This document shows, piece by piece, positions 23,685 to 33,019 of a DNA stretch of 33,180 nt; positions within the stretch are counted from its first letter, which is position 1; each line of letters starts with the position of its first letter. Made by a program: the position numbers and the translations under genes. This stretch comes from KBS-96 sp049585195. Lineage in GTDB: Bacteria > Acidobacteriota > Terriglobia > Bryobacterales > Bryobacteraceae. The stretch is taken from positions 1-33,180 of the forward strand of contig JBAUZG010000412.1 of assembly GCA_049585195.1 (NCBI GenBank). The letters run 5' to 3'. Under the pieces are notes generated by a model. It had not been told where the DNA came from. It was given only the letters and a program-made list of their open reading frames with translations, and did not search any database.

Positions 23685-24053
23685 TTGCGCATGGAAGCTT
23701 TGGCGACTTTAATCCTCGCAATTCATCTGACTTGGATTCTGTGGGTGGTTTTCGGAGCGTTCTTTACACGAGGGCGCGGCGCGCTCAGCGCGTTCCATAT
23801 TTTGTCGCTGGCGTGGGGCATAACCGTAGAGGTATCGCCGTGGCCTTGCCCTTTGACGCTTGCCGAACAATTTTTTGAGCAGCAAGCGGGCGCGGGCGGC
23901 TATCGCGGAGCGTTTTTGCTGCACTATTTAGACCGCCTGGTGTATCCGGACCTCCCCGAATGGGTGCTTGCCACCGTGGGCGTGCTGGTGTGCGCGCTGA
24001 ACCTGGCGGTGTATGTTTGGCGCTACTGGAAAGGCCGCTCCGCGACGGAATGA
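23685..24053 (+). CDS. DUF2784 family membrane protein
   Basis: A small membrane protein (122 aa) of a family with no assigned function. It has three or four hydrophobic segments: LATLILAIHLTWILWVVFGAFF, FHILSLAWGITVEV and VLATVGVLVCALNLAVYVW. The family signature region WPCPLTLAEQFFEQQAGAGG followed by a HYL.RLVYP-like stretch is clear. AGGAG at 23668-23672 suits the TTG at 23685 better than the ATG at 23691; either is possible. It is 66 bases before the metalloprotease gene; no functional link is evident. Confidence 0.75.
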   Translation: MRMEALATLILAIHLTWILWVVFGAFFTRGRGALSAFHILSLAWGITVEVSPWPCPLTLAEQFFEQQAGAGGYRGAFLLHYLDRLVYPDLPEWVLATVGVLVCALNLAVYVWRYWKGRSATE

Positions 24054-24119
24054 ATACGATGGGCGGGAGCGGTGAACTCGGCTATTATGGTCCTCATCCA
24101 GCATTTCAAGGAGTGCGTA

Positions 24120-27032
24120 ATGCCAAGCGCCGCCCGATGTGTTTCCGTTTTCCTAGTCTCTTTTTTCTTCTTGTGGGCACAGGAGCCCACACCTACCCCT
24201 ACACCCAGCGAGCCGGCCGCCGCGACCGCCGCGGCCACGGGAATGCGGCTTCCATTCGGCTCCGCGAATCAGGAGCCCAGACCCTACGATGAGGTGATCA
24301 CCAAAGAGGCCAAATCAAAACCCGGCATCTTCACTGTTCACGAGGTCAAGGAGAAATATTACTACGAGATTCCGAAGACGGAGCTCAACAAAGAATTCCT
24401 GTTCGTAACCCAGATTGCGCGCACCACACTGGGCGTCGGATACGGTGGCCAGTTTGTGTCGGAGCGCGTGGTGCGGTGGGAGCGGAACGAAAATCGGATC
24501 AATCTCCGGGAGGTGAATTACGACGTGGTGGCGGATCCGTCGACACCCATCTCCCGCGCCGTGAAGGCGGCGAACAATGACTCGATCATCATGACGTTTC
24601 CCATCGCTGCGTTCGGCAAAGAGAAGAACGGCGAGGCGAAGCCGGCTGCGGAGAAGGATACAGCAGGCGGAGATAAGGCTCAAAAGAATGCGCCCCCGAA
24701 GGAGGCGGCGAAAAATGGAGCCGCAAAACCGGCCGGCGGTAAAGAAGCTGCAAACAAAGCACCGCGGCCTGCGCGTGAGTACAAGGAAACCGGCCGCGAA
24801 CCATCGATCGTTATCGAGGTGACGCGTCTCTACACGAGCGACGTGTTCGAGTTGAGCGCGCGCCAGCGATTGAATGCGACGATGATGGACCCGAGCCGTT
24901 CGTATATCGAACGCGTTTCACCATACGCGGAGAACATTGAAGTGGAAGCCACGCATACGTACGCAAGGATGGCGATGCCCATCGGGCTTCTAACCTCGCC
25001 GCAGCCCACAAATCCGTTTGCACCGGGAGGCATGAAGCCGGGCAGCGCGTCGGTGGTGCTGCATCACAGCATGGTGAAGCTTCCCGAGCATCCCATGACT
25101 CCGCGGCTGTTTGACGATCGCGTCGGCTATTTTTCGGTCGAGCAAATGGACTACGGCCGCGATGAACAACGCGCGCCGAAGCGCACCTACATTACGCGCT
25201 GGCGCCTGGAAAAGAAAGATCCGAGCGCCGAGCTTTCCGAGCCCGTGAAGCCGCTGGTTTACTACATCGATGCCGCCACCCCCTCGAAATGGGTGCCCTA
25301 TATGAAGATGGGCGTCGAGAGCTGGCAGAAAGCTTTCGAGGCTGCGGGGTTCAAGAATGCCATTGTCGCCAAACTTGCTCCGACGCCGGAACAGGACCCG
25401 AATTTCAGCCCGGAGGATGTGCGTTACTCTGTGATCCGCTGGCTGCCATCGACGATTGAGAACGCGATGGGGCCACATATCTCGGACCCGCGGACGGGCG
25501 AGATTCTGAACGCGGACATTCAGTTCTACCACAACGTGATGAACCTGCAGCGCGATTGGTATTTTCTGCAGGTGGGACCGCTCGATCCGCGCGCGGCCCG
25601 GCTGCCGCTGCCTGACGACCTGATGGGACGGCTTATCGAGTTTGTGTGTGCTCACGAAGTCGGCCATACGTTAGGGTTCGAGCACAACATGAAGGCCAGT
25701 TCGATGTACCCGCAAGAGAAAGTACGCGATAAAGAGTGGGTGCACAAGATGGGCCACACGCCGTCGATCATGGATTACTCGCGCTTCAACTATGTGGCGC
25801 AGCCCGAGGATGGAATCGATGTTGCCGATCTGGTGCCGACAGTGGGGCCATACGATGTGTGGGCGACGCGTTGGGGATACAAACCGATTCCGGGCGCGAA
25901 AACGCCTGACGACGAGAAGAGCACGCTCGACGAATGGGCTCGCGAACAGGACAAGACGCCGTGGTATCGTTTCTCGACGGCCGGCGCAGGCGGCTCCGAT
26001 CCGGGTGAGCTGACCGAAGCCGTGGGCGATGCCGATGCCCTGAAATCGACGGCGCTCGGCGTGAAAAATTTGCAGCGCGTAGCAAAGATGATGCTTACCG
26101 CGACGACCACCAAGAAGGGCGACCCATTTGACGATTTATCGGAGATGTACGGCCGAATGCTTGGTCAGTGGACGCTCGAGATGAACCACGTTGCCGCGCT
26201 AGTGGGTGGAATGGAATCGCAGCAGAAGAATATCGGGCAGGAGGGTGTCATTTATAAACCTGTGCCGAAGGAGCGTCAGGCGGCAGCGGTCGCGTTCCTC
26301 AACCAAAACGCGTTTCTGACGCCGAAGTGGGCTATCGATAAGGAAATCGTGCGCCGCATTGAGCCCGTTGGCGCCATTAACCGGGTGGGTAATGCGCAGC
26401 GCTTCATTCTCGGCAATCTATTGAGTAGCGCGCGTTTCGCCCGGCTGGTTGAACAGGAAACGCTCGATGGATCGTCTGCTTACTCGCCTGCCGAGTTCTT
26501 GGCGAGCGTGCGACGGGGTATCTGGCGGGAACTGGAGAACCCGCAAGCGGGAGTTGACGCGTACCGTCGTCAATTGCAGCGCAGCTATCTTGATTTGGTG
26601 AATGCGAAACTCAATGGTCCGGGTTTTACGATCCCCATCTCGTTACTGCCGCCTGGATTTCCGATGGCGATGTTTGCCACGAGCGGAGACGAGAAGCCGC
26701 TTTATCGGGCCGAGCTTCATGCGCTGAATCAGTCGATCAGTGCGGCACTCAGCAGGACTAGGGACCCGGAGATACGGGCCCATTTCGAAGGGGCGCGCGA
26801 CCAGATTGCGAAGATTCTCGATCCGAAGTTTGCAGCCATGCAAGCTGGAGGACAAGCGATTCGCATATTTGCCAACCAGTGGTTGGATCCGCGGGAGAAC
26901 CGGTGGTCGGGTGACTGGACCGGCGCTCAAAGCAGCGAAGAATGGCGCGATCAATCGGAGGCTGGGCAGGATTTCGGCACGATGTGGCAGGAGATGCAGA
27001 ACTGCTGGCCGGACTATGAGATCAAGCCGTAA
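24120..27032 (+). CDS. Secreted zinc-dependent metalloprotease (DUF5117/DUF5118 type)
   Basis: A 970-aa exported peptidase. The start ATG at 24120 follows AAGGAG with good spacing and gives a signal peptide (CVSVFLVSFFFLWAQ). The longer frame from 24072 would bury it. The zinc site is HEVGHTLGFEH, with His512, Glu513, His516 and His522, the metzincin-style HExxHxxGxxH form. SIMDYSRFNYV downstream provides the Met-turn. The N-terminal part (KYYYEIPKTELNKEFLFVTQIARTT) matches the large DUF5117/DUF4953 proteases frequent in Acidobacteria and Bacteroidetes. A Lys/Ala/Gly-rich low-complexity insert lies at about residues 165-220. The peptidase target is unknown. The downstream gap 27033-27185 has only a weak hairpin. 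Confidence 0.9.
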   Translation: MPSAARCVSVFLVSFFFLWAQEPTPTPTPSEPAAATAAATGMRLPFGSANQEPRPYDEVITKEAKSKPGIFTVHEVKEKYYYEIPKTELNKEFLFVTQIARTTLGVGYGGQFVSERVVRWERNENRINLREVNYDVVADPSTPISRAVKAANNDSIIMTFPIAAFGKEKNGEAKPAAEKDTAGGDKAQKNAPPKEAAKNGAAKPAGGKEAANKAPRPAREYKETGREPSIVIEVTRLYTSDVFELSARQRLNATMMDPSRSYIERVSPYAENIEVEATHTYARMAMPIGLLTSPQPTNPFAPGGMKPGSASVVLHHSMVKLPEHPMTPRLFDDRVGYFSVEQMDYGRDEQRAPKRTYITRWRLEKKDPSAELSEPVKPLVYYIDAATPSKWVPYMKMGVESWQKAFEAAGFKNAIVAKLAPTPEQDPNFSPEDVRYSVIRWLPSTIENAMGPHISDPRTGEILNADIQFYHNVMNLQRDWYFLQVGPLDPRAARLPLPDDLMGRLIEFVCAHEVGHTLGFEHNMKASSMYPQEKVRDKEWVHKMGHTPSIMDYSRFNYVAQPEDGIDVADLVPTVGPYDVWATRWGYKPIPGAKTPDDEKSTLDEWAREQDKTPWYRFSTAGAGGSDPGELTEAVGDADALKSTALGVKNLQRVAKMMLTATTTKKGDPFDDLSEMYGRMLGQWTLEMNHVAALVGGMESQQKNIGQEGVIYKPVPKERQAAAVAFLNQNAFLTPKWAIDKEIVRRIEPVGAINRVGNAQRFILGNLLSSARFARLVEQETLDGSSAYSPAEFLASVRRGIWRELENPQAGVDAYRRQLQRSYLDLVNAKLNGPGFTIPISLLPPGFPMAMFATSGDEKPLYRAELHALNQSISAALSRTRDPEIRAHFEGARDQIAKILDPKFAAMQAGGQAIRIFANQWLDPRENRWSGDWTGAQSSEEWRDQSEAGQDFGTMWQEMQNCWPDYEIKP

Positions 27033-27049
27033 AGGCTCACGAAGACAGG

Positions 27050-27074
27050 GGCCGCTGCTCGTAAGCTGGTGGCC
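27050..27074 (+). terminator. Weak hairpin after the metalloprotease gene
   Basis: GGCCGCTG and TGGTGGCC can pair (with wobbles) 18 bases after the stop codon. The following AATATTACC is not a real U-tract, so an intrinsic terminator is doubtful. Confidence 0.2.
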
Positions 27075-27185
27075 AATATTACCGGTCTCGACTTTGAATC
27101 ACCACAAATACGGCACTCGTCCAGAGGACCATGAGATACCCCCCTTAGTCTATGATGAATATAGGATCGCTTTGGCTTTTCACTC

Positions 27186-30100
27186 GTGGAAGACAGCCCG
27201 CTCAAGGCGAAGGGCGTAGTCAGGCTCCACGAGTCAGAAGTCCGGCCTCTTATGGAAAGAACCAAGCAAATCCGCGAGGGATCGGACCTCGTATTGCCGT
27301 TTGGATTAACCTTCGAAGACCTTTACAGGCGCGAGCGGCTGGTAAAGCTCGATGCAATTTTTCTCGAGGAATTGCAAGACGCCGCTCCTCTTCTACATGC
27401 TTCGCTCATGGCCGCGCGTGCGGAGCCCTCATCGTTGAGCGCCAAACAACTCTCGGATTTGATTGTCGATCTCGCTCCACATCTAGAAGATTTTCTTGGC
27501 CGCCTGTTCGGCATCGAAGTCGAACTCCGCCAGTTGCAAACGCGCCACTCCGCTCTTGCTCCCCTGTATTCGATCAAACGGCGGTTCGTGCAACGCCGTG
27601 CGCTCAGCGGATATACGGCTGAGCGGGCAAGTGAAATCGATGGGCTGGCTGTCGCCGCAGAACTCGAAACGTTGATGCTCGAGCAGCTCACCGAGACAAG
27701 CTTCGCGAACCATGTCTCGCGGTGGCTCGAGTCTGAGGCCGAACACGCCCGCCACATCCAGCTTGCGATTCAGTACGCGGCTTGGGCCACGCTTGCACCC
27801 GAAGGACAAGCCAAACATCGCCGCGGCGTGCTATTCAAGATCCCGCACAAGCTCGATTACCACCACCTGATTCCAACCGAGCCCGCTTCTAACGATGGAT
27901 TACTTTATCTGGAGCTCAACCACAAACATTGGCGCCATCGCGAAGGGTTTCAACTGACTGACTCAGGCACAGATCTTACAGGAGCGCTCGACCAGGCCCA
28001 TTACTGCATCAAATGCCACAACCAGGGGAAAGATAGCTGCTCGACGGGACTAAAAGAGAAGAACGGGACGTTCAAGTCGAGCGTCTTCGGCGTTCGCCTC
28101 GCGGGCTGCCCGCTCGACGAGAAGATCTCGGAAATGAACCTGCTGAAGGGCCAAGGCAACCCGATTGGCGCTCTCGCAGTGGTCACGGTTGACAATCCGA
28201 TGGCTGCCGCAACCGGCCATCGCATCTGCAACGATTGCATGAAATCGTGCATTTTCCAAAAGCAGGATCCGGTCGATATTCCACAGGTCGAGACGCGAAC
28301 GCTTAAAGACGTTCTCGAGCTGCCGTGGGGCTTCGAAATTTACTCGCTGCTGACTCGCTGGAATCCGTTGAATTTCTCGCGACCCTATCCGCGAGCCGCC
28401 ACCGGCTACAAAGTTTTAGTGGTGGGCCTGGGCCCGGCAGGTTTCACGCTCGCCCATCACTTGATGAACGATGGCCACAACGTCGTGGCAGTCGACGGTT
28501 TGAAAATTGAGCCGCTGCCGGACGACATTTCAGGCGTGGATGCCTACGGACGGCGCTCGCCCTTCCGGCCGCTCCGCGACGTCAGCGAAATTTATGAATG
28601 CCTCGACGAGCGCGTTATGGCCGGATTTGGCGGCGTTGCCGAGTACGGCATCACGGTCCGCTGGAACAAGAATTTCTTGAAAATTATCCGGCTGCTCATC
28701 GAGCGCCGCCGCGAATTTCACATGTTTGGCGGTGTGCGATTCGGTGGCACGCTGACTGTCGATAGCGCCTTCGAGATGGGCTTCGATCACATAGCGCTGT
28801 GTGCCGGCGCGGGCGGCCCGACGGTGATTCCGATGAAGAACGGGCTGGCGCGCGGCGTTCGCCAAGCGTCCGATTTCTTGATGGCGTTGCAGTTGACCGG
28901 AGCGGCCAAATTCGAATCGCTGGCCAATCTTCAGATCCGCATGCCCATAGTCGTGATCGGTGGCGGCTTAACGGCCATTGATACGGCCACCGAGTCCCTC
29001 GCTTACTACGTGGTTCAAGTCGAAAAGTTTCTGAAGCGATATGAGCAGCTCGCCGCCGAAATCGGAGAACACGAAATTCAGGCGCAGTTTACCGCGGAAG
29101 ACGCCGAAGTCGCGTCGGAATTCCTGTCGCACGCTCGCGCTCTTCGTGCTGAACGCGAGGCCGCCGCGCATGAAGGCAGACGGCCTCGAATCATTGAGCT
29201 GTTGAACTCCTGGGGCGGTGTTACGATTGCCTACCGGCGCCGGCTCATCGATGCCCCCAGCTACACACTCAATCATGAGGAAGTGGCGAAAGCGCTCGAA
29301 GAAGGAGTGCGTTTCGCCGAGTGCCTTGTGCCCGAGGAAGTGCAGGTCGATGCTAACGGAAGCGCAGAAGCGGTGCGCTTTCATAAGCAACGGTTCGACG
29401 AGAACGAAGGAATCCATTCCACTGGAGAAATGCTCGAGCTTCCCGCCAGGACGATTCTTGTCGCCGCCGGCACTCAACCCAATACCGTGCTTGCGCGTGA
29501 AGATGAGCAGAATATCAAGCTCGACGGGCGCTTTTTTCAAGCGGTCAACGAGAACGGCCAGCCCGTAAAACCCGAGCGGATTGCAAAGCCTGATACACCG
29601 TATGTCCTCATGTCCATCCGGCCCGATGGACGGGCGATTAGCTTCTTTGGCGACCTGCATCCGTCGTTCTCGGGCAACGTCGTGAAAGCCATGGGCAGCG
29701 CTAAGCAAGGTTATCCGGTCGTATCGAGGGTTCTTTCGCGCCTCGCGCCTTCTGAACCGTCTCCCGAGGTATTGACTCACCGCCTCAACGATGAATTGCG
29801 GGCCGTTGTTAAAGATGTTGTTCGCCTGACTCCAAACATTGTCGAAATCGTCATTCGCGCTCCCATCGCGGCTCGCGCATTCAAGCCGGGCCAGTTCTAC
29901 CGCCTTCAGAATTACGAAACGCTCGCTGCTCGTACAGCAGGGACGGTGCTCGCCATGGAAGGGTTGGCGCTAACCGGAGCCTCAGTAGATTTTAAAGAGG
30001 GGCTGCTTTCGACCATCGTGCTCGAGATGGGCGGCTCGTCCGATCTGTGCGCGCTTTTGAAGCCTGGCGACCCTGTAATTCTCATGGGTCCCACCGGTAA

Positions 30101-30794
30101 GCCCACCGAAACGCCAGCGCAAGAAACTGTTCTGCTGGCTGGAGGCGGTTTGGGCAATGCCGTGCTCTTCTCCATTGGCCAGCAACTCCGCGCTTCCCAT
30201 TCCCGGGTGATCTATTTCGCCGGCTACAAGAAAATTGTCGACCGCTACAAGGTCGAGGAAATAGAAAAGGCGGCCGATGTTGTGATTTGGTGCTGCGATG
30301 AAGCGCCGGGATTCACGCCGGGCCGCGTTCAGGATAGCGCGTTCGTGGGCAACATCGTGGAAGCAATGGCCGCGTACGGCCGTGGTGAGTTAGGCGAGGC
30401 CGCAATCCCACTCAGTTCAGTAGATCGCCTGATTGTCATCGGCTCAGACGGTATGATGCGGGCAGTTCAGCAAGCGCGTCACACGGTTCTCCGGCCTTAT
30501 TTGAAGCCCGACCACCGCGCGATCGGCAGCATCAATTCTCCAATGCAGTGCATGATGAAGGAAATTTGCGCGCAGTGCCTGCAGCTACATAAGGACCCGG
30601 TCACCGGCAAGGAAACCGTTGTCTTCTCGTGCTTCAATCAGGACCAACCGCTCGATCAGGTTGAGTTCTCGACGCTTCGCTCCCGCCTTTCGCAAAACGG
30701 CGCGCAGGAGAAGTTGACGAAGCTCTGGGTCGACCATTGCCTGCGCAGCATCGGCGTGCGGGAGAAGGCTGCTCAACCCGTTCCAAGCCTCTAA
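27186..30794 (+). CDS. Multidomain Fe-S flavoprotein oxidoreductase: GltD-like plus PyrK-like fusion
   Basis: A 1202-residue soluble protein. Residues 1-260 form a mostly helical N-terminal region I do not recognise. Cysteines C274, C277, C285, C308 and C348, C351, C355 precede the FAD domain, like the two [4Fe-4S] sets of GltD-type (glutamate synthase small subunit) enzymes. Dinucleotide motifs VVGLGPAGF (412-420) and VVIGGGLTAID (589-599) define the disulfide-oxidoreductase-like module (about 405-850). Residues about 865-1100 look like a ferredoxin-reductase domain (FKPGQFYRL; LLAGGGLGNAVLFS at 983-996). C1122, C1128, C1131 and C1149 resemble the PyrK [2Fe-2S] site. It likely moves electrons between NAD(P)H and an unknown partner. 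GTG start without clear ribosome site; an in-frame ATG at 27252 is the alternative. The stop overlaps the next start (TAATG). Confidence 0.85.
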   Translation: MEDSPLKAKGVVRLHESEVRPLMERTKQIREGSDLVLPFGLTFEDLYRRERLVKLDAIFLEELQDAAPLLHASLMAARAEPSSLSAKQLSDLIVDLAPHLEDFLGRLFGIEVELRQLQTRHSALAPLYSIKRRFVQRRALSGYTAERASEIDGLAVAAELETLMLEQLTETSFANHVSRWLESEAEHARHIQLAIQYAAWATLAPEGQAKHRRGVLFKIPHKLDYHHLIPTEPASNDGLLYLELNHKHWRHREGFQLTDSGTDLTGALDQAHYCIKCHNQGKDSCSTGLKEKNGTFKSSVFGVRLAGCPLDEKISEMNLLKGQGNPIGALAVVTVDNPMAAATGHRICNDCMKSCIFQKQDPVDIPQVETRTLKDVLELPWGFEIYSLLTRWNPLNFSRPYPRAATGYKVLVVGLGPAGFTLAHHLMNDGHNVVAVDGLKIEPLPDDISGVDAYGRRSPFRPLRDVSEIYECLDERVMAGFGGVAEYGITVRWNKNFLKIIRLLIERRREFHMFGGVRFGGTLTVDSAFEMGFDHIALCAGAGGPTVIPMKNGLARGVRQASDFLMALQLTGAAKFESLANLQIRMPIVVIGGGLTAIDTATESLAYYVVQVEKFLKRYEQLAAEIGEHEIQAQFTAEDAEVASEFLSHARALRAEREAAAHEGRRPRIIELLNSWGGVTIAYRRRLIDAPSYTLNHEEVAKALEEGVRFAECLVPEEVQVDANGSAEAVRFHKQRFDENEGIHSTGEMLELPARTILVAAGTQPNTVLAREDEQNIKLDGRFFQAVNENGQPVKPERIAKPDTPYVLMSIRPDGRAISFFGDLHPSFSGNVVKAMGSAKQGYPVVSRVLSRLAPSEPSPEVLTHRLNDELRAVVKDVVRLTPNIVEIVIRAPIAARAFKPGQFYRLQNYETLAARTAGTVLAMEGLALTGASVDFKEGLLSTIVLEMGGSSDLCALLKPGDPVILMGPTGKPTETPAQETVLLAGGGLGNAVLFSIGQQLRASHSRVIYFAGYKKIVDRYKVEEIEKAADVVIWCCDEAPGFTPGRVQDSAFVGNIVEAMAAYGRGELGEAAIPLSSVDRLIVIGSDGMMRAVQQARHTVLRPYLKPDHRAIGSINSPMQCMMKEICAQCLQLHKDPVTGKETVVFSCFNQDQPLDQVEFSTLRSRLSQNGAQEKLTKLWVDHCLRSIGVREKAAQPVPSL

Positions 30795-31786
30795 TGGCTG
30801 TAATTCTCGCGTTTTTCTGTTTCATTGGCGCGGTCCTTCTCGCCGGATTTATTTATCAGACCCTTGGCAAGCTCACCGATCGCCGCCGCTTCCCTGCACC
30901 AGGACGTCTGCTCACCATAGACCGCCAAACTTTTCATGTTGTCGAGAAAGGCGCGGGCCCCACCGTTGTTCTTGAATCCGGCATCGCCAGTACCTCCATC
31001 GCCTGGCTCAAAGTTCAAGCCGAACTTGCGAAAGAGGCGCGCGTCATCGCATACGACCGAGCCGGCCTGGGATGGAGCTCACCTCCTCATACGCCGCGCA
31101 CGCTCGAGAACGTGGTTGACGAATTGCACGCCGTTCTTCATCGCATCGAAGCGCCGCAGCCCTTTATATTGGTGGGCCACTCCTACGGCGGATTGGTCGT
31201 GCGCCTGTTCTCGAAGCTCCACCCCCACGAAGTTGCCGGAATCGTTCTAGTCGATCCCGTAGAGACTCGCGATTGGTATCCCATTGCCGAGCCTCAGCGC
31301 CGTCGCCTTGCGCGAGGAGTCATGCTTTCCCGGCGCGGCGCTCTTCTAGCCAGAATCGGACTCGTCCGGTTCGCGCTTGCTTTGTTGATTTCGGGAAGCC
31401 GGCGTCTACCGCGTCTTATTTCGCGCTGGAGCGCAGGGAAAGGCGCTTCGGTCACCCATAACATCGCGGGGGAAGTCCGGAAACTGCCGCCCTATGTCTG
31501 GCCTATGATCTGCATGAACTGGAGCAACGCGAAATGCTTCACGGCGATGGCCGAGTACCTCGAGCGGCTCCCACGCAGCGCGCAAACCGCTCAGGAGGCT
31601 GGTTGGCCCACCGGAATTCCGATCATCGCCCTGATCGCCGCAGGCACAGCCCCGAATTTCCCGGAAGGCGTCACGCATCGGCTCGCAACCCGCAGCGGCC
31701 ACTGGATACAACTCGACGAGCCTGAACTGGTGCTAGAAGCAATCCGCGAATTGCTATCCGCAAAACAAGCCAGCTGCGACCAATAA
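30794..31786 (+). CDS. Alpha/beta hydrolase with N-terminal membrane anchor
   Basis: A 330-aa serine hydrolase. The first 20 residues (MAVILAFFCFIGAVLLAGFI) form an uncleaved anchor or signal. The fold runs TVVLESGIAS (oxyanion region), VIAYDRAGLGWS, nucleophile elbow GHSYGG with Ser130, VLVDPVE and catalytic-type His303 in SGHWIQ. The substrate is unknown (esterase, lipase or epoxide-hydrolase-like). The ATG at 30794 shares one base with the stop of the flavoprotein gene (TAATG). A frame beginning at 30737 would overlap that gene by 58 bases and hide the anchor, and is rejected. Translational coupling implies a shared transcript. Confidence 0.88.
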   Translation: MAVILAFFCFIGAVLLAGFIYQTLGKLTDRRRFPAPGRLLTIDRQTFHVVEKGAGPTVVLESGIASTSIAWLKVQAELAKEARVIAYDRAGLGWSSPPHTPRTLENVVDELHAVLHRIEAPQPFILVGHSYGGLVVRLFSKLHPHEVAGIVLVDPVETRDWYPIAEPQRRRLARGVMLSRRGALLARIGLVRFALALLISGSRRLPRLISRWSAGKGASVTHNIAGEVRKLPPYVWPMICMNWSNAKCFTAMAEYLERLPRSAQTAQEAGWPTGIPIIALIAAGTAPNFPEGVTHRLATRSGHWIQLDEPELVLEAIRELLSAKQASCDQ

Positions 31787-31792
31787 CCCAAA

Positions 31793-31814
31793 CCGAGCCG
31801 CGACCGCGAGGGAG
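31793..31814 (+). repeat. Solo copy of the dispersed GC-rich repeat
   Basis: CCGAGCCGCGACCGCGAGGG then AG, the inverted orientation of the arm at 11557-11584. It fills most of the 43-bp gap between the convergent hydrolase and TPR genes, where a terminator would be expected. It may serve as one or have replaced it (inference). Confidence 0.75.
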
Positions 31815-31829
31815 GGACAGCCAGCAAAT

Positions 31830-32984
31830 CTACTGCGGCCCGCCATTCTTAATCACCTCTTGCGCCCGCTCTGCCGTCGCCGCTCGCGCCTTGCCTTCTA
31901 ACTCGCTGAACGCCTTCATCTCCGTCTGCGCCTCTTCCGTCTTTCCAGTCGCCCGATAAGCCTGCGCCAGCAGGAAATGGGTTCTAGGCTCCGACGGATT
32001 CGATTTTTCGACCGCTTTGAGTTCGGCAATAGCCTCCTCGTCGCGGTGCAGCTTCAAGAGCAGCCGGCCACGATCAGCGCGAGCTTCCGTAAGATTCGGA
32101 CAGGCGGCCAGCGCCTTGTCCACGTGCGCCAGCGCCTGCTCCGGCTCGACACTCTTCTGTAATAGGACGTCGCCGAGTTTCCACTCCACCATGCAATTGT
32201 TCGGATCGATGGCCTTTTCCTGTTCGAACTGCTGGGTTGCGTTATCCCATTGCGAGAGGCTCCAGTACAAATCGCCGAGCTTGAAATGGAGCCCGGGCTG
32301 TTTGGGCGCGACTTCCACGGCTTTCTTCCACTCCACAATCGCGCCGTTGTAATTTTTCATGCTCTCCATCAACTCGGCGGAAATTTCATGCGACCAAACG
32401 GAATTGGGACCGATCTCGTTCACTTTCCCGAGCGCCTGTTCGGATAGCTGCATGTACACTCTGCCGAGTAGATACCACACTTGAATATTTTGCGGCTCGA
32501 GTTTGGCAAGATGCTGTAGATGAGTCGCTGCCGGTTGGAAATCGCCAAGTTTAGTGAGATCGTTCACAAGCAGAAGCTCGAGATTTTTGTCCGCTGGATT
32601 CGCAGCCAGCGCGGCTTCAAGGCGCGGCTTGGCCCGTTGATAGTCGCCCATCTGAAACAAAGACATGCCTAATAACGCCGTAGCAGAGCGCATATGTGGA
32701 TCGAGTTTGAGCCCGCGTTCGAGTACGCTCGCAGCATCGCGAAACCGCCCTTGTTTGAAATACAGCGCGCCCAGATTGTTGTATGCCGGCGCAAGTTGCG
32801 GAGCGATTTTCAAAATCTCCTGATATTTTGCGGCCGCTGTCGTAAGATCGCCGGATCGCTCCGCCGCCGCTGCCTCTTCATGCAGAGAATCGACCTGGGC
32901 CTCAGTGGTTTGGCTCCATAGAACCGCGGAACAGGTAAGCGCGCACGACAAAACCCCGAGCCGCAAAGTGGAACAAGCGACCAT
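31830..32984 (-). CDS. Exported tetratricopeptide-repeat protein
   Basis: A 384-aa protein with a Sec-type signal (LGVLSCALTCSAVLWSQ) followed by about eight to nine TPR units, e.g. APAYNNLGALYFKQGRFRDA, PGLHFKLGDLYWSLSQWDNA and PRTHFLLAQAYRATGKTEEA. It is a protein-protein scaffold, probably periplasmic. The ATG at 32984 is chosen because it starts the signal peptide, and a near-consensus promoter ends just before it. A longer frame from 33104 would place 40 odd residues ahead of the signal. It is divergent from a CRTAC1-type gene, a pairing that suggests related envelope roles (inference). Confidence 0.85.
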   Translation of the reverse strand: MVACSTLRLGVLSCALTCSAVLWSQTTEAQVDSLHEEAAAAERSGDLTTAAAKYQEILKIAPQLAPAYNNLGALYFKQGRFRDAASVLERGLKLDPHMRSATALLGMSLFQMGDYQRAKPRLEAALAANPADKNLELLLVNDLTKLGDFQPAATHLQHLAKLEPQNIQVWYLLGRVYMQLSEQALGKVNEIGPNSVWSHEISAELMESMKNYNGAIVEWKKAVEVAPKQPGLHFKLGDLYWSLSQWDNATQQFEQEKAIDPNNCMVEWKLGDVLLQKSVEPEQALAHVDKALAACPNLTEARADRGRLLLKLHRDEEAIAELKAVEKSNPSEPRTHFLLAQAYRATGKTEEAQTEMKAFSELEGKARAATAERAQEVIKNGGPQ

Positions 32985-32990
32985 GGATAC

Positions 32991-33019
32991 ACTATAGTGC
33001 TTGTGTAGTTGGCTTCCAA
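32991..33019 (-). promoter_or_regulatory. Sigma-70-like promoter of the TPR gene, possibly leaderless
   Basis: On the minus strand TTGGAA (33019-33014), 17 bases, TATAGT (32996-32991), then GTATCC and the ATG at 32984. A transcript starting 6-8 bases after the -10 would begin at or next to the start codon. The -10 is part of the 10-bp palindrome CACTATAGTG (32990-32999). Confidence 0.5.

Noticed and set aside
24990..25667. 225-codon antisense open frame inside the metalloprotease gene
   Set aside because: It lies opposite the coding region leading into the zinc-binding motif and shows no protein-like features.
28968..29780. 270-codon antisense open frame inside the Fe-S flavoprotein gene
   Set aside because: No motif, and the sense frame is conserved through this stretch.
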